39,264 nt of DNA from the NCBI GenBank assembly GCA_022843325.1, contig JALHNV010000029.1, positions 1 through 39,264 of the forward strand. The letters run 5' to 3'. The notes under the pieces were generated by a model. It was given only the letters and a program-made list of their open reading frames with translations. It was not told the origin of the DNA and did no database searches. Source of the stretch: Pseudolabrys sp. (lineage in GTDB: Bacteria; Pseudomonadota; Alphaproteobacteria; Rhizobiales; Xanthobacteraceae). Positions 24,788 to 35,255 of this stretch are shown here, piece by piece; positions within the stretch are counted from its first letter, which is position 1; each line of letters starts with the position of its first letter. Position numbers and translations under genes: made by a program.

Positions 24788-25957
24788 ATGACCGCAACGA
24801 TCTGGGTGGCCGCGTCCTTCCTGGCACTGGCGATGATGGCGCATCTCGCCGGCGTGGCGGTTGCCATGGTGCGCTGCCGAAGGCCGGCCGCGCCGCTGCC
24901 GCCGCCCGCCGACGGGCCGCCCGTCAGCCTTGTTATCCCGGTCTGCGGCATCGACAATTACGGCGAAGACACGCTGCGATCCGCCTTCGCCTGTGACTAT
25001 CCGCGCTACGAACTCATTTTCTGTGCGGCACGCGCCGACGATCCCGTGGTGCCGCTGGTGCGCCGGCTGATTGCCGACCATCCATGGGCAGACGCGCAAT
25101 TGCTCATCGGCGACGATGCCGTCAGTCCCAATCCCAAGCTCAACAACGTCATCAAGGGCTGGGAGGCGGCGGCCTACGACTGGATTGCCATCATCGACTG
25201 CAACATCCTGATTCGCGGCGACTACATTCAGGGGCTGCTGGCCGCCCGGCAGACCGATACCGGGCTGGTGTGCTCGCCGCCGGCCGGTTGCGCGCCGTCC
25301 GGTTTCTGGGCCGGCGTCGAATGCGCGTTCCTCAACACCTATCAGGCGCGCTGGCAGTATCTGGCCGATAGCGTTGGGTTCGGCTTTGCGCAGGGCAAGA
25401 CGCTGTTCTGGCGGCGCGACGATCTTGAGCGGGCCGGTGGCATCCGCGCGCTCGGCCGTGACATCGCCGAAGACGCCGCCTCGACCAAGATCGTGCGCAA
25501 TGCCGGCCTCCGCGTCCGCCTGGTGAACCCGCCGGCGCGGCAGCCGCTGGGATACCGGAGCTGGCGCGATGTTTGGCGGCGGCAGTCGCGCTGGGCCCGG
25601 CTGCGGCGCGCGACGTTTCCGCTGTTCTTTGCCCCGGAGATCCTGGCCGGTCCGGCGCTGCCGCTGGCGGCGGTGATCGTCCTGGCGTCGCCCATCGACG
25701 GCGCGCTGGGGCCGGCTGTCCTGCTGTTCGCCGCGATCTGGTACGGCAGCGAATATGCGCTCGCCAGCACGGCCGGCTGGCCGGTGTCGCAGTTCCTCAG
25801 CACGGCCTTGACCCGCGACATCCTGCTGCCGGCGCTCTGGGTCGATGCCTGGACCGGCAACAGCTTCGAATGGCGCGGCACAAGCATGCAGGCGCGTGAA
25901 CCGCGGCATCCCGGAGAAGGCCAGACCGCACTGGCGACGGGTCCTCGCGGCGAGTGA
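24788..25957 (+). CDS. Membrane glycosyltransferase, ceramide-glucosyltransferase-like (GT21)
   Basis: A 389-residue membrane-bound family 2/21 glycosyltransferase. An N-terminal membrane helix (about residues 5-28) precedes the GT-A catalytic domain with PVSLVIPVCG, an IIDCNILI acidic motif, QGKTLFWRR, the EDAAST acidic motif and a RRQSRWARLRR segment that fits the (Q/R)xxRW signature of processive and GT21 enzymes. Two or three hydrophobic helices follow (from about residue 280). Related bacterial enzymes make glucosylceramide or act on hopanoids (HpnI), but no sphingolipid or hopanoid gene is adjacent, so the acceptor is unknown. I chose ATG 24788; the longer frame begins with TTG and adds four residues. 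It is divergent from the URC operon. Confidence 0.85.
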   Translation: MTATIWVAASFLALAMMAHLAGVAVAMVRCRRPAAPLPPPADGPPVSLVIPVCGIDNYGEDTLRSAFACDYPRYELIFCAARADDPVVPLVRRLIADHPWADAQLLIGDDAVSPNPKLNNVIKGWEAAAYDWIAIIDCNILIRGDYIQGLLAARQTDTGLVCSPPAGCAPSGFWAGVECAFLNTYQARWQYLADSVGFGFAQGKTLFWRRDDLERAGGIRALGRDIAEDAASTKIVRNAGLRVRLVNPPARQPLGYRSWRDVWRRQSRWARLRRATFPLFFAPEILAGPALPLAAVIVLASPIDGALGPAVLLFAAIWYGSEYALASTAGWPVSQFLSTALTRDILLPALWVDAWTGNSFEWRGTSMQAREPRHPGEGQTALATGPRGE

Positions 25958-26031
25958 GGTATAAGCCCATGCCCGTCGGGGCCCGAGCCTTTCAATGGCG
26001 GGGCGGGGCGGGTAAACAGGGGACAGCGCAA

Positions 26032-26108
<77 letters not shown>

Positions 26109-26215
26109 TTTCTCTGTCCATCCGACGTTCTCACCGAACTTGCGGTTCCGCCTTGCCCTCGACACCATCGGGCGCTGAACTCATCGTCTGCCGCCGATTC
26201 CGGAGGTCTCTCGCC

Positions 26216-29200
26216 ATGCTCACCGCCATTCGCGCCGGTCTTGCCGCCGCGTTGCTTGCCTTTGCCCTGGTGCCCGCGCAGGCCGCCGACAAGGCCTACA
26301 GGAACGCGGCGCTGGAAGAGGCGGCGATTACGCTGGAGGCGCAGATCAAGACCGATGCCGGCGCGGTGACCAAGCAGCCGGCGGTGCTGCGGCGCGAGGC
26401 CGATGCCGCCTTCCAGAAGAACGATTTCCGCACCGGCATGACGGTGCTCGGCCAACTCGTCGCCGCCACGCCGAACGACGCCACCTCCTGGCTGCGGCTG
26501 GCGCGGACGGTGCTGCAGATCAAGGCGCGCGACGACAAGGAGAAGGCGCTGCTGCTCGATCGCGCCTCGACCGCGGCCTATATCGCCTACAACCGGGCCA
26601 CTGACCGCGGTATGGAAGCCGAAAGCCTGACCGTGCTTGGCCGCACGCTGGCCGACCGCCGGCAGTGGCGCGCCGCGCTCGATACCTGGCGGCTGGCGCT
26701 CGACCTGCGCGAGACCGCGGAATTGCGCGGCCAGTACGAACGCCTGCGGGTCGAGCACGGCTTCCGCTACCTCAGCTATGCCGTGGATACCGACGCGGTG
26801 TCGCCGCGCGCGTGCTTCCAGTTCTCGGAAGAACTGCCGGGCCGGCGCACCGACTTCTCGCCGTTCGTTGCCGTGGCCGGCATGGACCGGCCGGCCATTT
26901 CCGCCAACGACAAGCAGCTCTGCGTCGAGGGCCTCAAACACGGCGAGCGCTATCAGATCACGCTGCGCGCCGGGCTGCCGTCGGTGGTGCGCGAGACGCT
27001 GGCCAAGTCGGCCGAGTTCACCGTCTACGTCCGCGACCGCAAACCATTCGCACGGTTCTCCGGCAAGGCCTATGTGCTGCCCAGCACCGGGCAGCGCGGT
27101 ATTCCGGTGCTGAGCGTCAACACCAGCGCGGTCGAACTGTCGGTCTACAGGATCGGTGACCGCAATCTGATCGAGACGGTGCTGGGCTACGACTTCCAGC
27201 GTAACTTGAGCCGCAATGATGCCGAGCGCATCGGCTCGGAGCGCGGCGTCAAGGTGTGGAGCGGCGAGGTCGCCGTCGAGCAGACGCTCAACACCGAAGT
27301 CACCACCGCTTTTCCGGTCGGCGAGGCGTTGAAGGACATCGGCCCCGGCGTCTATGCCATGATCGCGGCGCCGAAGGGCGCCGTGACCGACGACTACGAG
27401 CAACTGGCGACGCAGTGGTTCATCGTCTCGGATCTCGGTCTGACCGCCTATAGCGGCCAGGACGGCATCGACGTGTTCGTGCATTCGCTGGCCAGCGCGC
27501 AGCCGCTCGACACGGTGCAGGTGCGGCTGATGGCGCGCAATAACGAGCAACTGGCGGCGCGGCATACCGACCGCAACGGCTTCGTGCATTTCGCCGCCGG
27601 TCTGGCGCGCGGCGAGGGCGGCCTGTCGCCGGCGGCTTTGGTCGCCACCAACAGCGGCGACTATGCTTTCCTCAGCCTGAAATCGTCGGCCTTCGATCTG
27701 TCCGACCGCGGCGTCGGCGGGCGTCAGGTTCAGGCCGCGCTTGATGCCTTTGTCTATACCGAGCGGGGTGTCTATCGTAGCGGCGAGACCGTGCACGTCA
27801 CGGCGCTGTTGCGCGACGCACGCGGCATCGCTGCGCCGAGCGTGCCGCTGACGCTGGCGATCGTGCGTCCCGACGGCGTCGATTATCGCCGCGTGCTGGT
27901 CAACGACCAGGGCCTCGGCGGCCGGTCGCTCAGCGTGCCGATTGTGCCGACGGCATCGACAGGCACCTGGCGGGTGCGGGCCTATACCGATCCGAAGCGG
28001 CCGCCGGTCGGCGAGACGACCTTCATGGTCGAGGACTATGTGCCCGACCGCATCGAATTCGACCTCAGCTCGTCGGCCAAGGCCGTACCGCGCAACGCGC
28101 CGGTGCAATTGAGCGTCGACGGCAAATTCCTCTACGGCGCGGCGGCGTCGAACCTGGAGCTGTCCGGCGCGGTGGTGATTGCTCCCGCCGCGGCGCGGCC
28201 CGGCTTTGCCGGTTACGCTTTTGGCCTCGCCGACGACGAGGTGACCGCCGAACGTCAGGAGCTGACCGATCTGCCGGCGACCGACGCGACCGGCAAGGCG
28301 ACGTTCCCGGTCACGCTCGACAAGGTGCCGCCGACGGCGCGGCCTTTGGAAGCGCGCATCACCGTCAGCATGGCCGAGTCCGGCGGTCGCGCGGTGGAGC
28401 GCAAACTCACGCTGCCGATCGCGGCGGATGCGGCGATGATCGGCGTCAAACCGGCGTTCTCCGGCCGCTCGCTGGCCGACGGCGCCAATGCCGATTTCGA
28501 CATCGTCATGGTGGCCGCGGACGGCCGCACGACGGCGACGAGCGGCTTGAAGTATGAGCTGCTGCGCATCGAGACTTCGTACCAGTGGTACAAACAGAAC
28601 GGCGCGTGGGAGTTCGAGCCGGTCAAGCGCACCGAGCGTGTCGCCAATGGCGGTATTGACACGTCGGCCGACAAGCCGGCGCGGCTGTCGCTGCCGGTGA
28701 AATGGGGCCGCTACCGGCTGGAAGTGTCCGAACCGTCCGGCGCCATCACCTCGCTCGCCTTCGATGCCGGATTTTATGCGGAATCGAGCGCCGAGACGCC
28801 CGACCTGCTCGAAATCGCGCTCGACAAAACCGACTACAAGAGCGGCGAGACCATGAAGGTCGGCGTCACCGCCGCCACCGCCGGCCGCCTGACGCTGAAT
28901 GTGTTCACCGACCGGCTGGTCGCCAGCCAGTCGCAGGACGTGGCGGCCGGGACGGCGCAAGTTGATGTCACCGTGGGCAAAGACTGGGGCACGGGCGCCT
29001 ATGTGGTGGCGACGCTGCGCCGTCCGCTCGACGCGCCGGCCCAGCGCATGCCGGGCCGCGCCATCGGCGTGCAGTGGTTCGCCATCGACCGCGCCGGCCA
29101 CACGCTGGCGCTCGACATGACGGTGCCGCCGACGCTGCGGCCGAATTCGCCGCTGACGGTGCCTGTGAAAATCGGCGGGCTGGCCGCCGGTGAACAGGCG

Positions 29201-31411
29201 CGCATCGTGGTGGCCGCCGTCGATGTCGGCATTCTCAATCTGACAAATTACCAGCCGCCGGCGCCGGACGACTATTATCTCGGCCAGCGCCGGCTGACCG
29301 CCGAGGTGCGCGATCTTTACGGCCAACTCATCGACGGCATGCAGGGCGCCCGCGGCGCCATCCGCTCCGGCGGCGATGGCGGCTTCGGCGAACTGTCCGG
29401 CGCGCCGCCGGCGCAGGCGCCGCTGGCGCTGTATTCCGGCATCGTCACCGTCGGCGCCGACGGCGCGGCCAGCGTCACCTTCGACATTCCGGCCTTTGCC
29501 GGAACCGTGCGGGTGATGGCGGTGGCCTGGAGCGGCACCAAAGTCGGCAAGGCATCCGGCGACGTCGTGGTGCGCGATCCGGTGGTGCTGACGGCAACGC
29601 TGCCGCGCTTCCTGCGCAGCGGTGACCGCGCCGCGCTGCAATTCGAGCTCGACAATGTCGAGGGCGCGGCCGGCGATTACGCGCTGGCGGTCACGGCCGA
29701 CGGCGCGGCGGCGATGGCCAGCGCGCCACCGGCGGTCCTCAAACTCGCCGCCAAGCAGCGCGACCGCATTTCCATGCCGGTCACCGCCAGCGGTTCCGGG
29801 CCGACGACGGTCCGCGTCCGGGTGAGCGGGCCGGACGGCTTTGCGCTGGAGCGCGCCTATGCCCTCGACGTGCGCCCGGCGACGCAACTCCTGACCCGCC
29901 GCACCGTGCGGGCGCTCGCCAAAGGCGAAACGCTGACGCTGTCGCAGGACATGTTCGCCGACTTCGTGCCCGGCACGGGCCGGGCGGCCTTGTCGGTCGC
30001 GGTTTCGACCGCGCTCGATGCGGCGACGCTGTTCAATGAGCTGGACCGCTATCCGTTCGGCTGCTCCGAACAGATCGCAAGCCGCGCCATGGCCATGCTC
30101 TACGTCAACGAACTGGCGGCGCAATCGGGCCTTGCACCCGACGGCGAGATCGACACGCGGCTCAAGGACGCCATCGCCCGGCTGCTGGCGCGGCAGGATT
30201 CCAGCGGCTCGTTCGGCCTGTGGTCGGTCGGCGGCAATGACGCCTGGCTCGATGCCTACGTGACCGACTTCCTGACCCGCGCCAAGGACCGCGGCTTCGA
30301 CGTCCCCGGCACGGGCTTTACGCTGGCGATCGACCGGCTGCGCAATTTCGTCGCCAACACGCCGGAGCCCAAGGACGGCGGCCGTGAACTGGCCTATGCG
30401 CTCTATGTGCTGGCCCGCAATGGCGCGGCGCCGGTCGGCGACCTGCGCTACATCGCAGACGTCAAGCTCAACGACATCGCGACCCCGATCGGCAAGGCGC
30501 AGATTGCCGCCGCGCTGGCGATGCTCGGCGACAAGGCGCGGGCCGACCGTGTCTATCTGTCGGCGCTGCAAGCGCTGGCGCCGCAGCCGCAATTGCAGAT
30601 CGGCCGCATGGATTACGGCTCGGCGTTGCGCGACGCGGCGGCGCTGGTGACGCTGGCCTCGGAAGGCCGGGCGCCGCAGAAGACCATCGACGACGCCGTC
30701 GGCCGCATCGATGCGGCGCGGCGCCTCGCCTCGGAAACCTCGACGCAGGAGGGTGCCTGGCTGGTGCTGGCGTCGCGGGCGCTGGCCAGGCAGACCGGCG
30801 CCATCGCGCTCACCGTCGCCGGCCAAGCCCGCACCGGGGCGTTGTACCGGAGCCTGCGCGCCGACGAATTGACGGCGCCGCTGCCGGTGATGAACGGCGG
30901 CGAGGGCACGGTGCAGGCGGTGGTGTCGGTCAGCGGCGCGCCGCTGACGCCGGAGCCGGCTGCCGAACGCGGTTTCAAAATCGAGCGCAAGTATTTCACG
31001 CTGGAGGGAGAGCCCGCCGATCCGGCGCAGGCGCGGCAGAACCAGCGCTTCGTGGTGGTGCTGAGCATGACCGAGCCGCAGTCGCAGTTCGGCAGGATCA
31101 TCGTCGCCGACTACCTGCCGGCCGGGTTCGAAATCGACAACCCGAAACTGGTCTCGTCGGGCGAGACCGGCACGCTGGCCTGGATCGAAAATGCGGTTGA
31201 GCCGGTGAATACAGAATTCCGCGACGACCGCTTTACCGCGGCCTTCGACCGGAAGCCGGATTCCGGCCCGCTGTTTGCGGTCGCCTATGTGGTGCGCGCG
31301 GTGTCGCCCGGCAGCTACGTGCTGCCGCAGGCCAAGGTCGAGGACATGTACCGGCCGGATCGCTTCGGCCGCACCGCGACCGGCGCGATCGAGATCACGG
31401 CGGCGCGATGA
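26216..31411 (+). CDS. Bacterial alpha-2-macroglobulin (YfhM type) with thioester
   Basis: A 1731-residue periplasmic protease trap that protects the envelope from foreign peptidases. After a signal peptide (about 1-23, PAQA-ADK) comes a TPR-like N-terminal segment (about 30-180), then macroglobulin domains including the YTERGVYRSGE motif near residue 512, and the thioester domain with Cys1283 in GCSEQIASR, matching the CxEQ signature. A receptor-binding-like C-terminal domain ends the protein (ADYLPAGFEIDNPKL onward). E. coli YfhM is a lipoprotein; this one has no lipobox cysteine at the cleavage site and may be free in the periplasm. GGAGG lies nine bases before ATG 26216. Its stop overlaps the pbpC start by four bases (ATGA), the pairing known from many Gram-negative genomes. 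Confidence 0.95.
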   Translation: MLTAIRAGLAAALLAFALVPAQAADKAYRNAALEEAAITLEAQIKTDAGAVTKQPAVLRREADAAFQKNDFRTGMTVLGQLVAATPNDATSWLRLARTVLQIKARDDKEKALLLDRASTAAYIAYNRATDRGMEAESLTVLGRTLADRRQWRAALDTWRLALDLRETAELRGQYERLRVEHGFRYLSYAVDTDAVSPRACFQFSEELPGRRTDFSPFVAVAGMDRPAISANDKQLCVEGLKHGERYQITLRAGLPSVVRETLAKSAEFTVYVRDRKPFARFSGKAYVLPSTGQRGIPVLSVNTSAVELSVYRIGDRNLIETVLGYDFQRNLSRNDAERIGSERGVKVWSGEVAVEQTLNTEVTTAFPVGEALKDIGPGVYAMIAAPKGAVTDDYEQLATQWFIVSDLGLTAYSGQDGIDVFVHSLASAQPLDTVQVRLMARNNEQLAARHTDRNGFVHFAAGLARGEGGLSPAALVATNSGDYAFLSLKSSAFDLSDRGVGGRQVQAALDAFVYTERGVYRSGETVHVTALLRDARGIAAPSVPLTLAIVRPDGVDYRRVLVNDQGLGGRSLSVPIVPTASTGTWRVRAYTDPKRPPVGETTFMVEDYVPDRIEFDLSSSAKAVPRNAPVQLSVDGKFLYGAAASNLELSGAVVIAPAAARPGFAGYAFGLADDEVTAERQELTDLPATDATGKATFPVTLDKVPPTARPLEARITVSMAESGGRAVERKLTLPIAADAAMIGVKPAFSGRSLADGANADFDIVMVAADGRTTATSGLKYELLRIETSYQWYKQNGAWEFEPVKRTERVANGGIDTSADKPARLSLPVKWGRYRLEVSEPSGAITSLAFDAGFYAESSAETPDLLEIALDKTDYKSGETMKVGVTAATAGRLTLNVFTDRLVASQSQDVAAGTAQVDVTVGKDWGTGAYVVATLRRPLDAPAQRMPGRAIGVQWFAIDRAGHTLALDMTVPPTLRPNSPLTVPVKIGGLAAGEQARIVVAAVDVGILNLTNYQPPAPDDYYLGQRRLTAEVRDLYGQLIDGMQGARGAIRSGGDGGFGELSGAPPAQAPLALYSGIVTVGADGAASVTFDIPAFAGTVRVMAVAWSGTKVGKASGDVVVRDPVVLTATLPRFLRSGDRAALQFELDNVEGAAGDYALAVTADGAAAMASAPPAVLKLAAKQRDRISMPVTASGSGPTTVRVRVSGPDGFALERAYALDVRPATQLLTRRTVRALAKGETLTLSQDMFADFVPGTGRAALSVAVSTALDAATLFNELDRYPFGCSEQIASRAMAMLYVNELAAQSGLAPDGEIDTRLKDAIARLLARQDSSGSFGLWSVGGNDAWLDAYVTDFLTRAKDRGFDVPGTGFTLAIDRLRNFVANTPEPKDGGRELAYALYVLARNGAAPVGDLRYIADVKLNDIATPIGKAQIAAALAMLGDKARADRVYLSALQALAPQPQLQIGRMDYGSALRDAAALVTLASEGRAPQKTIDDAVGRIDAARRLASETSTQEGAWLVLASRALARQTGAIALTVAGQARTGALYRSLRADELTAPLPVMNGGEGTVQAVVSVSGAPLTPEPAAERGFKIERKYFTLEGEPADPAQARQNQRFVVVLSMTEPQSQFGRIIVADYLPAGFEIDNPKLVSSGETGTLAWIENAVEPVNTEFRDDRFTAAFDRKPDSGPLFAVAYVVRAVSPGSYVLPQAKVEDMYRPDRFGRTATGAIEITAAR

Positions 31412-33468
31412 CCCACACGCGGACCCTTCTGCTCGGCTTCGGCGGCGCAACGGTCGCGCTCGCTCTGGCCGTTGCCGGATGGGTCCATGCGCTCGGCCCT
31501 CCGCTGCTCGGGCGGGACCTCGACACCTCGCACGTGGTGCAGGACCGCGACGGCCGGCTGTTGCGGGCCTATGCGGCGGGCCCGGGCGTCTGGCGGCTAC
31601 AGGCGTCGGCCGAGGATGTCGATCCGCGTTTCCTGAGCCTGCTCATCGGTTACGAAGACAAACGCTTCTACGACCACCTGGGGGTCGATCCCCTGGCCAT
31701 GGGTCGGGCGGCCTTTCAGTTGATTAATCAACGTCGTATCGTTTCCGGCGCAAGTACTTTGTCAATGCAGGTGGCGCGGCTGCTGGAGCCGCGGCGCGAG
31801 CGCAGCTTAGGGACCAAGCTGCGCCAGATCGCGCGCGCTTTGGCGCTCGAGTATCACTTGAGCAAGGCCGAAATTCTCTCTCTTTATCTGACGCTTGCGC
31901 CCTATGGCGGCAACCTCGAAGGGGTCCGCGCGGCGTCGCTGGCCTATTTCGGCAAGGAGCCGCGGCGGTTGTCGCTCGGCGAGGCGGCGCTGCTGGTGGC
32001 GCTGCCGCAGTCGCCGGAGGCGCGCCGTCCTGACCGGTCTGCTGACCGGGCGCGGCGGGCCCGTGACCGGGTGCTGGACCGTGCCGTCGCGCACGGACTG
32101 ATCCCGGCCGACGACATCGCGCGGGCCAAAGCCGAGACGGTGCCATCGGCGCGGCGGCCGATGCCGCTGCTGGCGCCGCATGCCGCGGATCAGGTCATTG
32201 CAGCGGCGCCGTCTCGCCGCCTTCACACCCTCACGATCGAAGCGCCGTTACAGGCGGCGCTTGAGGATCTGGCCCGCGACCGCGCGCAAGCGCTGGGTCC
32301 GGCGCTGTCGGTGGCAATCATCGCTGTCGACCACGGCAGCGGCGAGGTGCGGGCGCGGGTTGCCTCGGCCGATTACTTCGATGTGCGCCGCGCCGGGCAG
32401 GTCGACATGACGAACGCTCTGCGCTCGCCCGGCTCGACGCTGAAGCCGTTCATCTACGGGCTCGGTTTTGAGGACGGCCTGATCCACCCTGAAACTTTGA
32501 TCGACGACCGGCCGGTGCGCTTCGGCAATTACCGGCCGGAGAATTTCGACCAGACCTTCCAGGGCACGGTCACCGTCCGCAAGGCGCTGCAATTGTCGCT
32601 CAATGTCCCGGCCATCGCCGTGCTCGGAAGGGTGGGCGTCAACCGGCTCGGCGCGCGCTTGACCGAAGCGGGCGCTGCGCTGGTATTGCCGAAAGGCGAG
32701 GCGCCGGGACTGGCCATGGGTCTCGGCGGCGTCGGCATTACGCTGTCCGACCTGACGATGTTGTATGCGGGACTGGCTCGGCTCGGCGCGGCTGTGCCGT
32801 TGGTCGAACGGGAAGGCGGCACCGCTCCCGATCCGCACCGGCTGATGGATCCGGTCGCCGCCTGGTATGTCGGCAACGCGCTGCTGGGCGCGCCGCCGCC
32901 GGACAATGCCCCGCACGGCCGCATCGCCTTCAAGACCGGCACGTCCTACGGCTATCGCGACGCTTGGGCGGTCGGCTTCGACGGCCGCATGACGATCGGT
33001 GTCTGGGTTGGCCGGCCGGATGGCACGCCGGTGGCGGGGCTGCTCGGCCGCAGCAGCGCCGCCCCCATTCTGTTCGATGCCTTTGCCCGGATCGGGCAGG
33101 CGCCGTCGGCGCTGCCGCGCGCGCCGCAGGGCGCCGTTCTGGCGGCCACTGCGCGGCTGCCGCCGCCGTTGCAACGTTTCAGCGCCGACGGCCGGCCGGG
33201 CGAGGTGTCCGAACCGCCGCGCATCATGTTCCCGCCCGATGGCGCGCGGCTGGAACTGTCCGGTGGTGGCGGCGCTGCGGGTGCGCCGGTCGCCTTGAAG
33301 ATCGCCGGCGGGCGGGCGCCGCTCACTGTCATGGTCAACGGCGTGCCGCTTGCTGCGGCGAACGGTCGCCGAACCGTGTTTTTCCGCCCCGATGGCCCGG
33401 GGTTTGTCCGCCTGACGGTGATGGATGCCCGCGGCGCCGCCGATAGCGTCACCGTCCGGCTACAGTAG
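31408..33468 (+). CDS. pbpC: Penicillin-binding protein 1C
   Basis: Bifunctional peptidoglycan synthase of the inner membrane; with alpha-2-macroglobulin it is thought to repair the wall after envelope attack. The 686-residue protein has one N-terminal membrane anchor (about residues 7-29). The GT51 glycosyltransferase domain follows, with catalytic Glu83 in GYEDKRFYDH and the GASTLSMQVARLLEP motif. The transpeptidase domain has SxxK (Ser343-Lys346), SLN (397-399) and KTGTS (from Lys509). A BiPBP_C domain fills the last 90 or so residues (PPRIMFPPDGARLEL onward). All catalytic motifs are intact. It starts inside the stop of the macroglobulin gene and is translationally coupled to it. Confidence 0.96.
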   Translation: MTHTRTLLLGFGGATVALALAVAGWVHALGPPLLGRDLDTSHVVQDRDGRLLRAYAAGPGVWRLQASAEDVDPRFLSLLIGYEDKRFYDHLGVDPLAMGRAAFQLINQRRIVSGASTLSMQVARLLEPRRERSLGTKLRQIARALALEYHLSKAEILSLYLTLAPYGGNLEGVRAASLAYFGKEPRRLSLGEAALLVALPQSPEARRPDRSADRARRARDRVLDRAVAHGLIPADDIARAKAETVPSARRPMPLLAPHAADQVIAAAPSRRLHTLTIEAPLQAALEDLARDRAQALGPALSVAIIAVDHGSGEVRARVASADYFDVRRAGQVDMTNALRSPGSTLKPFIYGLGFEDGLIHPETLIDDRPVRFGNYRPENFDQTFQGTVTVRKALQLSLNVPAIAVLGRVGVNRLGARLTEAGAALVLPKGEAPGLAMGLGGVGITLSDLTMLYAGLARLGAAVPLVEREGGTAPDPHRLMDPVAAWYVGNALLGAPPPDNAPHGRIAFKTGTSYGYRDAWAVGFDGRMTIGVWVGRPDGTPVAGLLGRSSAAPILFDAFARIGQAPSALPRAPQGAVLAATARLPPPLQRFSADGRPGEVSEPPRIMFPPDGARLELSGGGGAAGAPVALKIAGGRAPLTVMVNGVPLAAANGRRTVFFRPDGPGFVRLTVMDARGAADSVTVRLQ

Positions 33469-33536
33469 CCGGCTGAATCACAGCGCAAGGGTCGGGTCCT
33501 ATTGTCCGCCGGAACCGAGCGGACTATGAGCCCTCT

Positions 33537-35255
33537 ATGACGACCACGACCAACGATGACCGGCAGACGCTGGCCTCGGCGCGAAGCCTTTCCGCCGTGC
33601 TGGATTTCGCCGTCGCGTCGCACCGGCGCGTGGTGGCCGTGCTGATCCTGGTCTCGTTGCTCGCCTTCCTGCCGGGCTTTTTCCAGATTCCGCCGGTCGA
33701 CCGTGACGAGTCCCGCTTTGCGCAGGCCACCAAGCAGATGCTGGAGCGCGGCGACTATATCGATATCCGGTTCCAGGACGAGGTTCGCTACAAGAAACCG
33801 GTCGGCATCTACTGGATGCAAGCTGTGGCGGTCAAAGCCGGCGAGGCGATCGGGGTGCCGGAGGCGCGCACCACTATCTGGTTGTACCGGATACCCTCGC
33901 TGATCGGCGCCATTGGCGCGGTTCTGCTGACCTACTGGGCCGCCCTGGCTTTCGTGCCGCGGCGCGCCGCGGTGCTGGCCGGACTGATGATGGCGACTTG
34001 CGTTTTGCTCGGCGTCGAGGCCCGGCTGGCCAAGACCGATGCGATGCTGCTGCTCACGTCGGTTGCGGCGATGGGCGCGATGGCCCGCGTCTACCTCGCG
34101 TCACACCGGAGCCCGTCGGCGCCGGCCGGCTGGGTGATGCCGGGAATTTTCTGGACCGCGCTCGCGGCCGGCGTGCTGATCAAGGGTCCTCTCATCCTGA
34201 TGTTCGTGGTGTTCACCGCGCTGACCCTGGCGGTTGCCGATCGGTCGGTGCGCTGGATCGGATTGCTGCGGCCGCTGCCCGGCATCGCCTGGATGATCCT
34301 GCTGGTGCTGCCGTGGTTCGTGGCCATCGTCGCCAAGTCGGGCGACAGCTTTTTTGCCCAGTCGGTCGGCGACGACATGCTGGCCAAGATCACCAGCGGC
34401 CAGGAATCGCACGGCGCGCCGCCGGGCTATTACTTCCTGCTGTTCTGGGTGACGTTCTGGCCCGGCGCCGTGCTGGCCGGTCTGGCGGCGCCGACGGTCT
34501 GGCGGGCGCGGCGCGAGCCGGGCGCGAAATTCCTGCTCGCCTGGTTGATCCCGACCTGGATCGTGTTCGAACTGGTGATGACCAAGCTGCCGCATTACGT
34601 GCTGCCGCTGTATCCCGCCATTGCCATCCTGATTGCCGGCATTCTCGAACAGGGCGGTCTGTCCCGGTCGCGCTGGATCGTGCGCGGAACCGCCGGGTGG
34701 TTTATCTTTCCCGTGGTCATTGCCATCGGCGTGGTGGTCATGTTCGTCGGCTTGAGCCGCGATCTCGGCCTGATCGCCTGGCCGTTCTCGGCGGCGGCTG
34801 TCATCTTCGGCCTGTTCGCCTGGTGGCTCTATGAAGCCGATGGTGCCGAACGCGCCGTGCTGCGCGGCATGGCGGCGTCCGTGTGCGTTGCGATCACTGT
34901 GTACGCAGTGACCTTCCCGACGCTGCCGCTGTTTCCCAGTGCCTTGATCGACAATGCGGTGGGCGCGAGCGGCTGCGAAAACCCGCAGGTGTCTTCCGTC
35001 ACGGCGTATCAGGAGCCCAGCCTGGTCTTCCTGTCCGGCACCGGCACGCTGTTCACCGACGGCGCCGGCGCTGCCGAATTTCTCGGCAAGGGACCTTGTC
35101 ATTTCGCCCTGATCGACCCGCGCAGTGAGCGCGCCTTCATCCAGCGCGCCAACGCCATCGGTCTGCGCTACACGCTGATCCAACGCATCGACAGCTTCAA
35201 CATCAGCATCGGCAAGCCGGTTGCGCTGGCGATCTTCCGTTCGGCCGGCCCATGA
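33537..35255 (+). CDS. Polyprenyl-phosphate-sugar glycosyltransferase, GT39/ArnT-like
   Basis: A 572-residue polytopic inner-membrane enzyme of the ArnT/PMT (GT-C) type, which moves a sugar from a polyprenyl-phosphate donor to a periplasmic acceptor such as lipid A. The first periplasmic loop has the acidic motif PVDRDESRFAQ (Asp55, Asp57, Glu58), the usual GT-C catalytic site, followed by YKKPVGIYWMQ. About twelve hydrophobic helices come next, including the TKLPHYVLPLYPAIAILIAG region, and a soluble C-terminal domain of about 110 residues closes it. Rhizobial homologues (RgtA-D) transfer galacturonic acid. It starts 68 bp after pbpC and overlaps the PAP2 gene by four bases, so it leads a four-gene lipid A-type operon. 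The sugar cannot be deduced from sequence. Confidence 0.92.
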   Translation: MTTTTNDDRQTLASARSLSAVLDFAVASHRRVVAVLILVSLLAFLPGFFQIPPVDRDESRFAQATKQMLERGDYIDIRFQDEVRYKKPVGIYWMQAVAVKAGEAIGVPEARTTIWLYRIPSLIGAIGAVLLTYWAALAFVPRRAAVLAGLMMATCVLLGVEARLAKTDAMLLLTSVAAMGAMARVYLASHRSPSAPAGWVMPGIFWTALAAGVLIKGPLILMFVVFTALTLAVADRSVRWIGLLRPLPGIAWMILLVLPWFVAIVAKSGDSFFAQSVGDDMLAKITSGQESHGAPPGYYFLLFWVTFWPGAVLAGLAAPTVWRARREPGAKFLLAWLIPTWIVFELVMTKLPHYVLPLYPAIAILIAGILEQGGLSRSRWIVRGTAGWFIFPVVIAIGVVVMFVGLSRDLGLIAWPFSAAAVIFGLFAWWLYEADGAERAVLRGMAASVCVAITVYAVTFPTLPLFPSALIDNAVGASGCENPQVSSVTAYQEPSLVFLSGTGTLFTDGAGAAEFLGKGPCHFALIDPRSERAFIQRANAIGLRYTLIQRIDSFNISIGKPVALAIFRSAGP

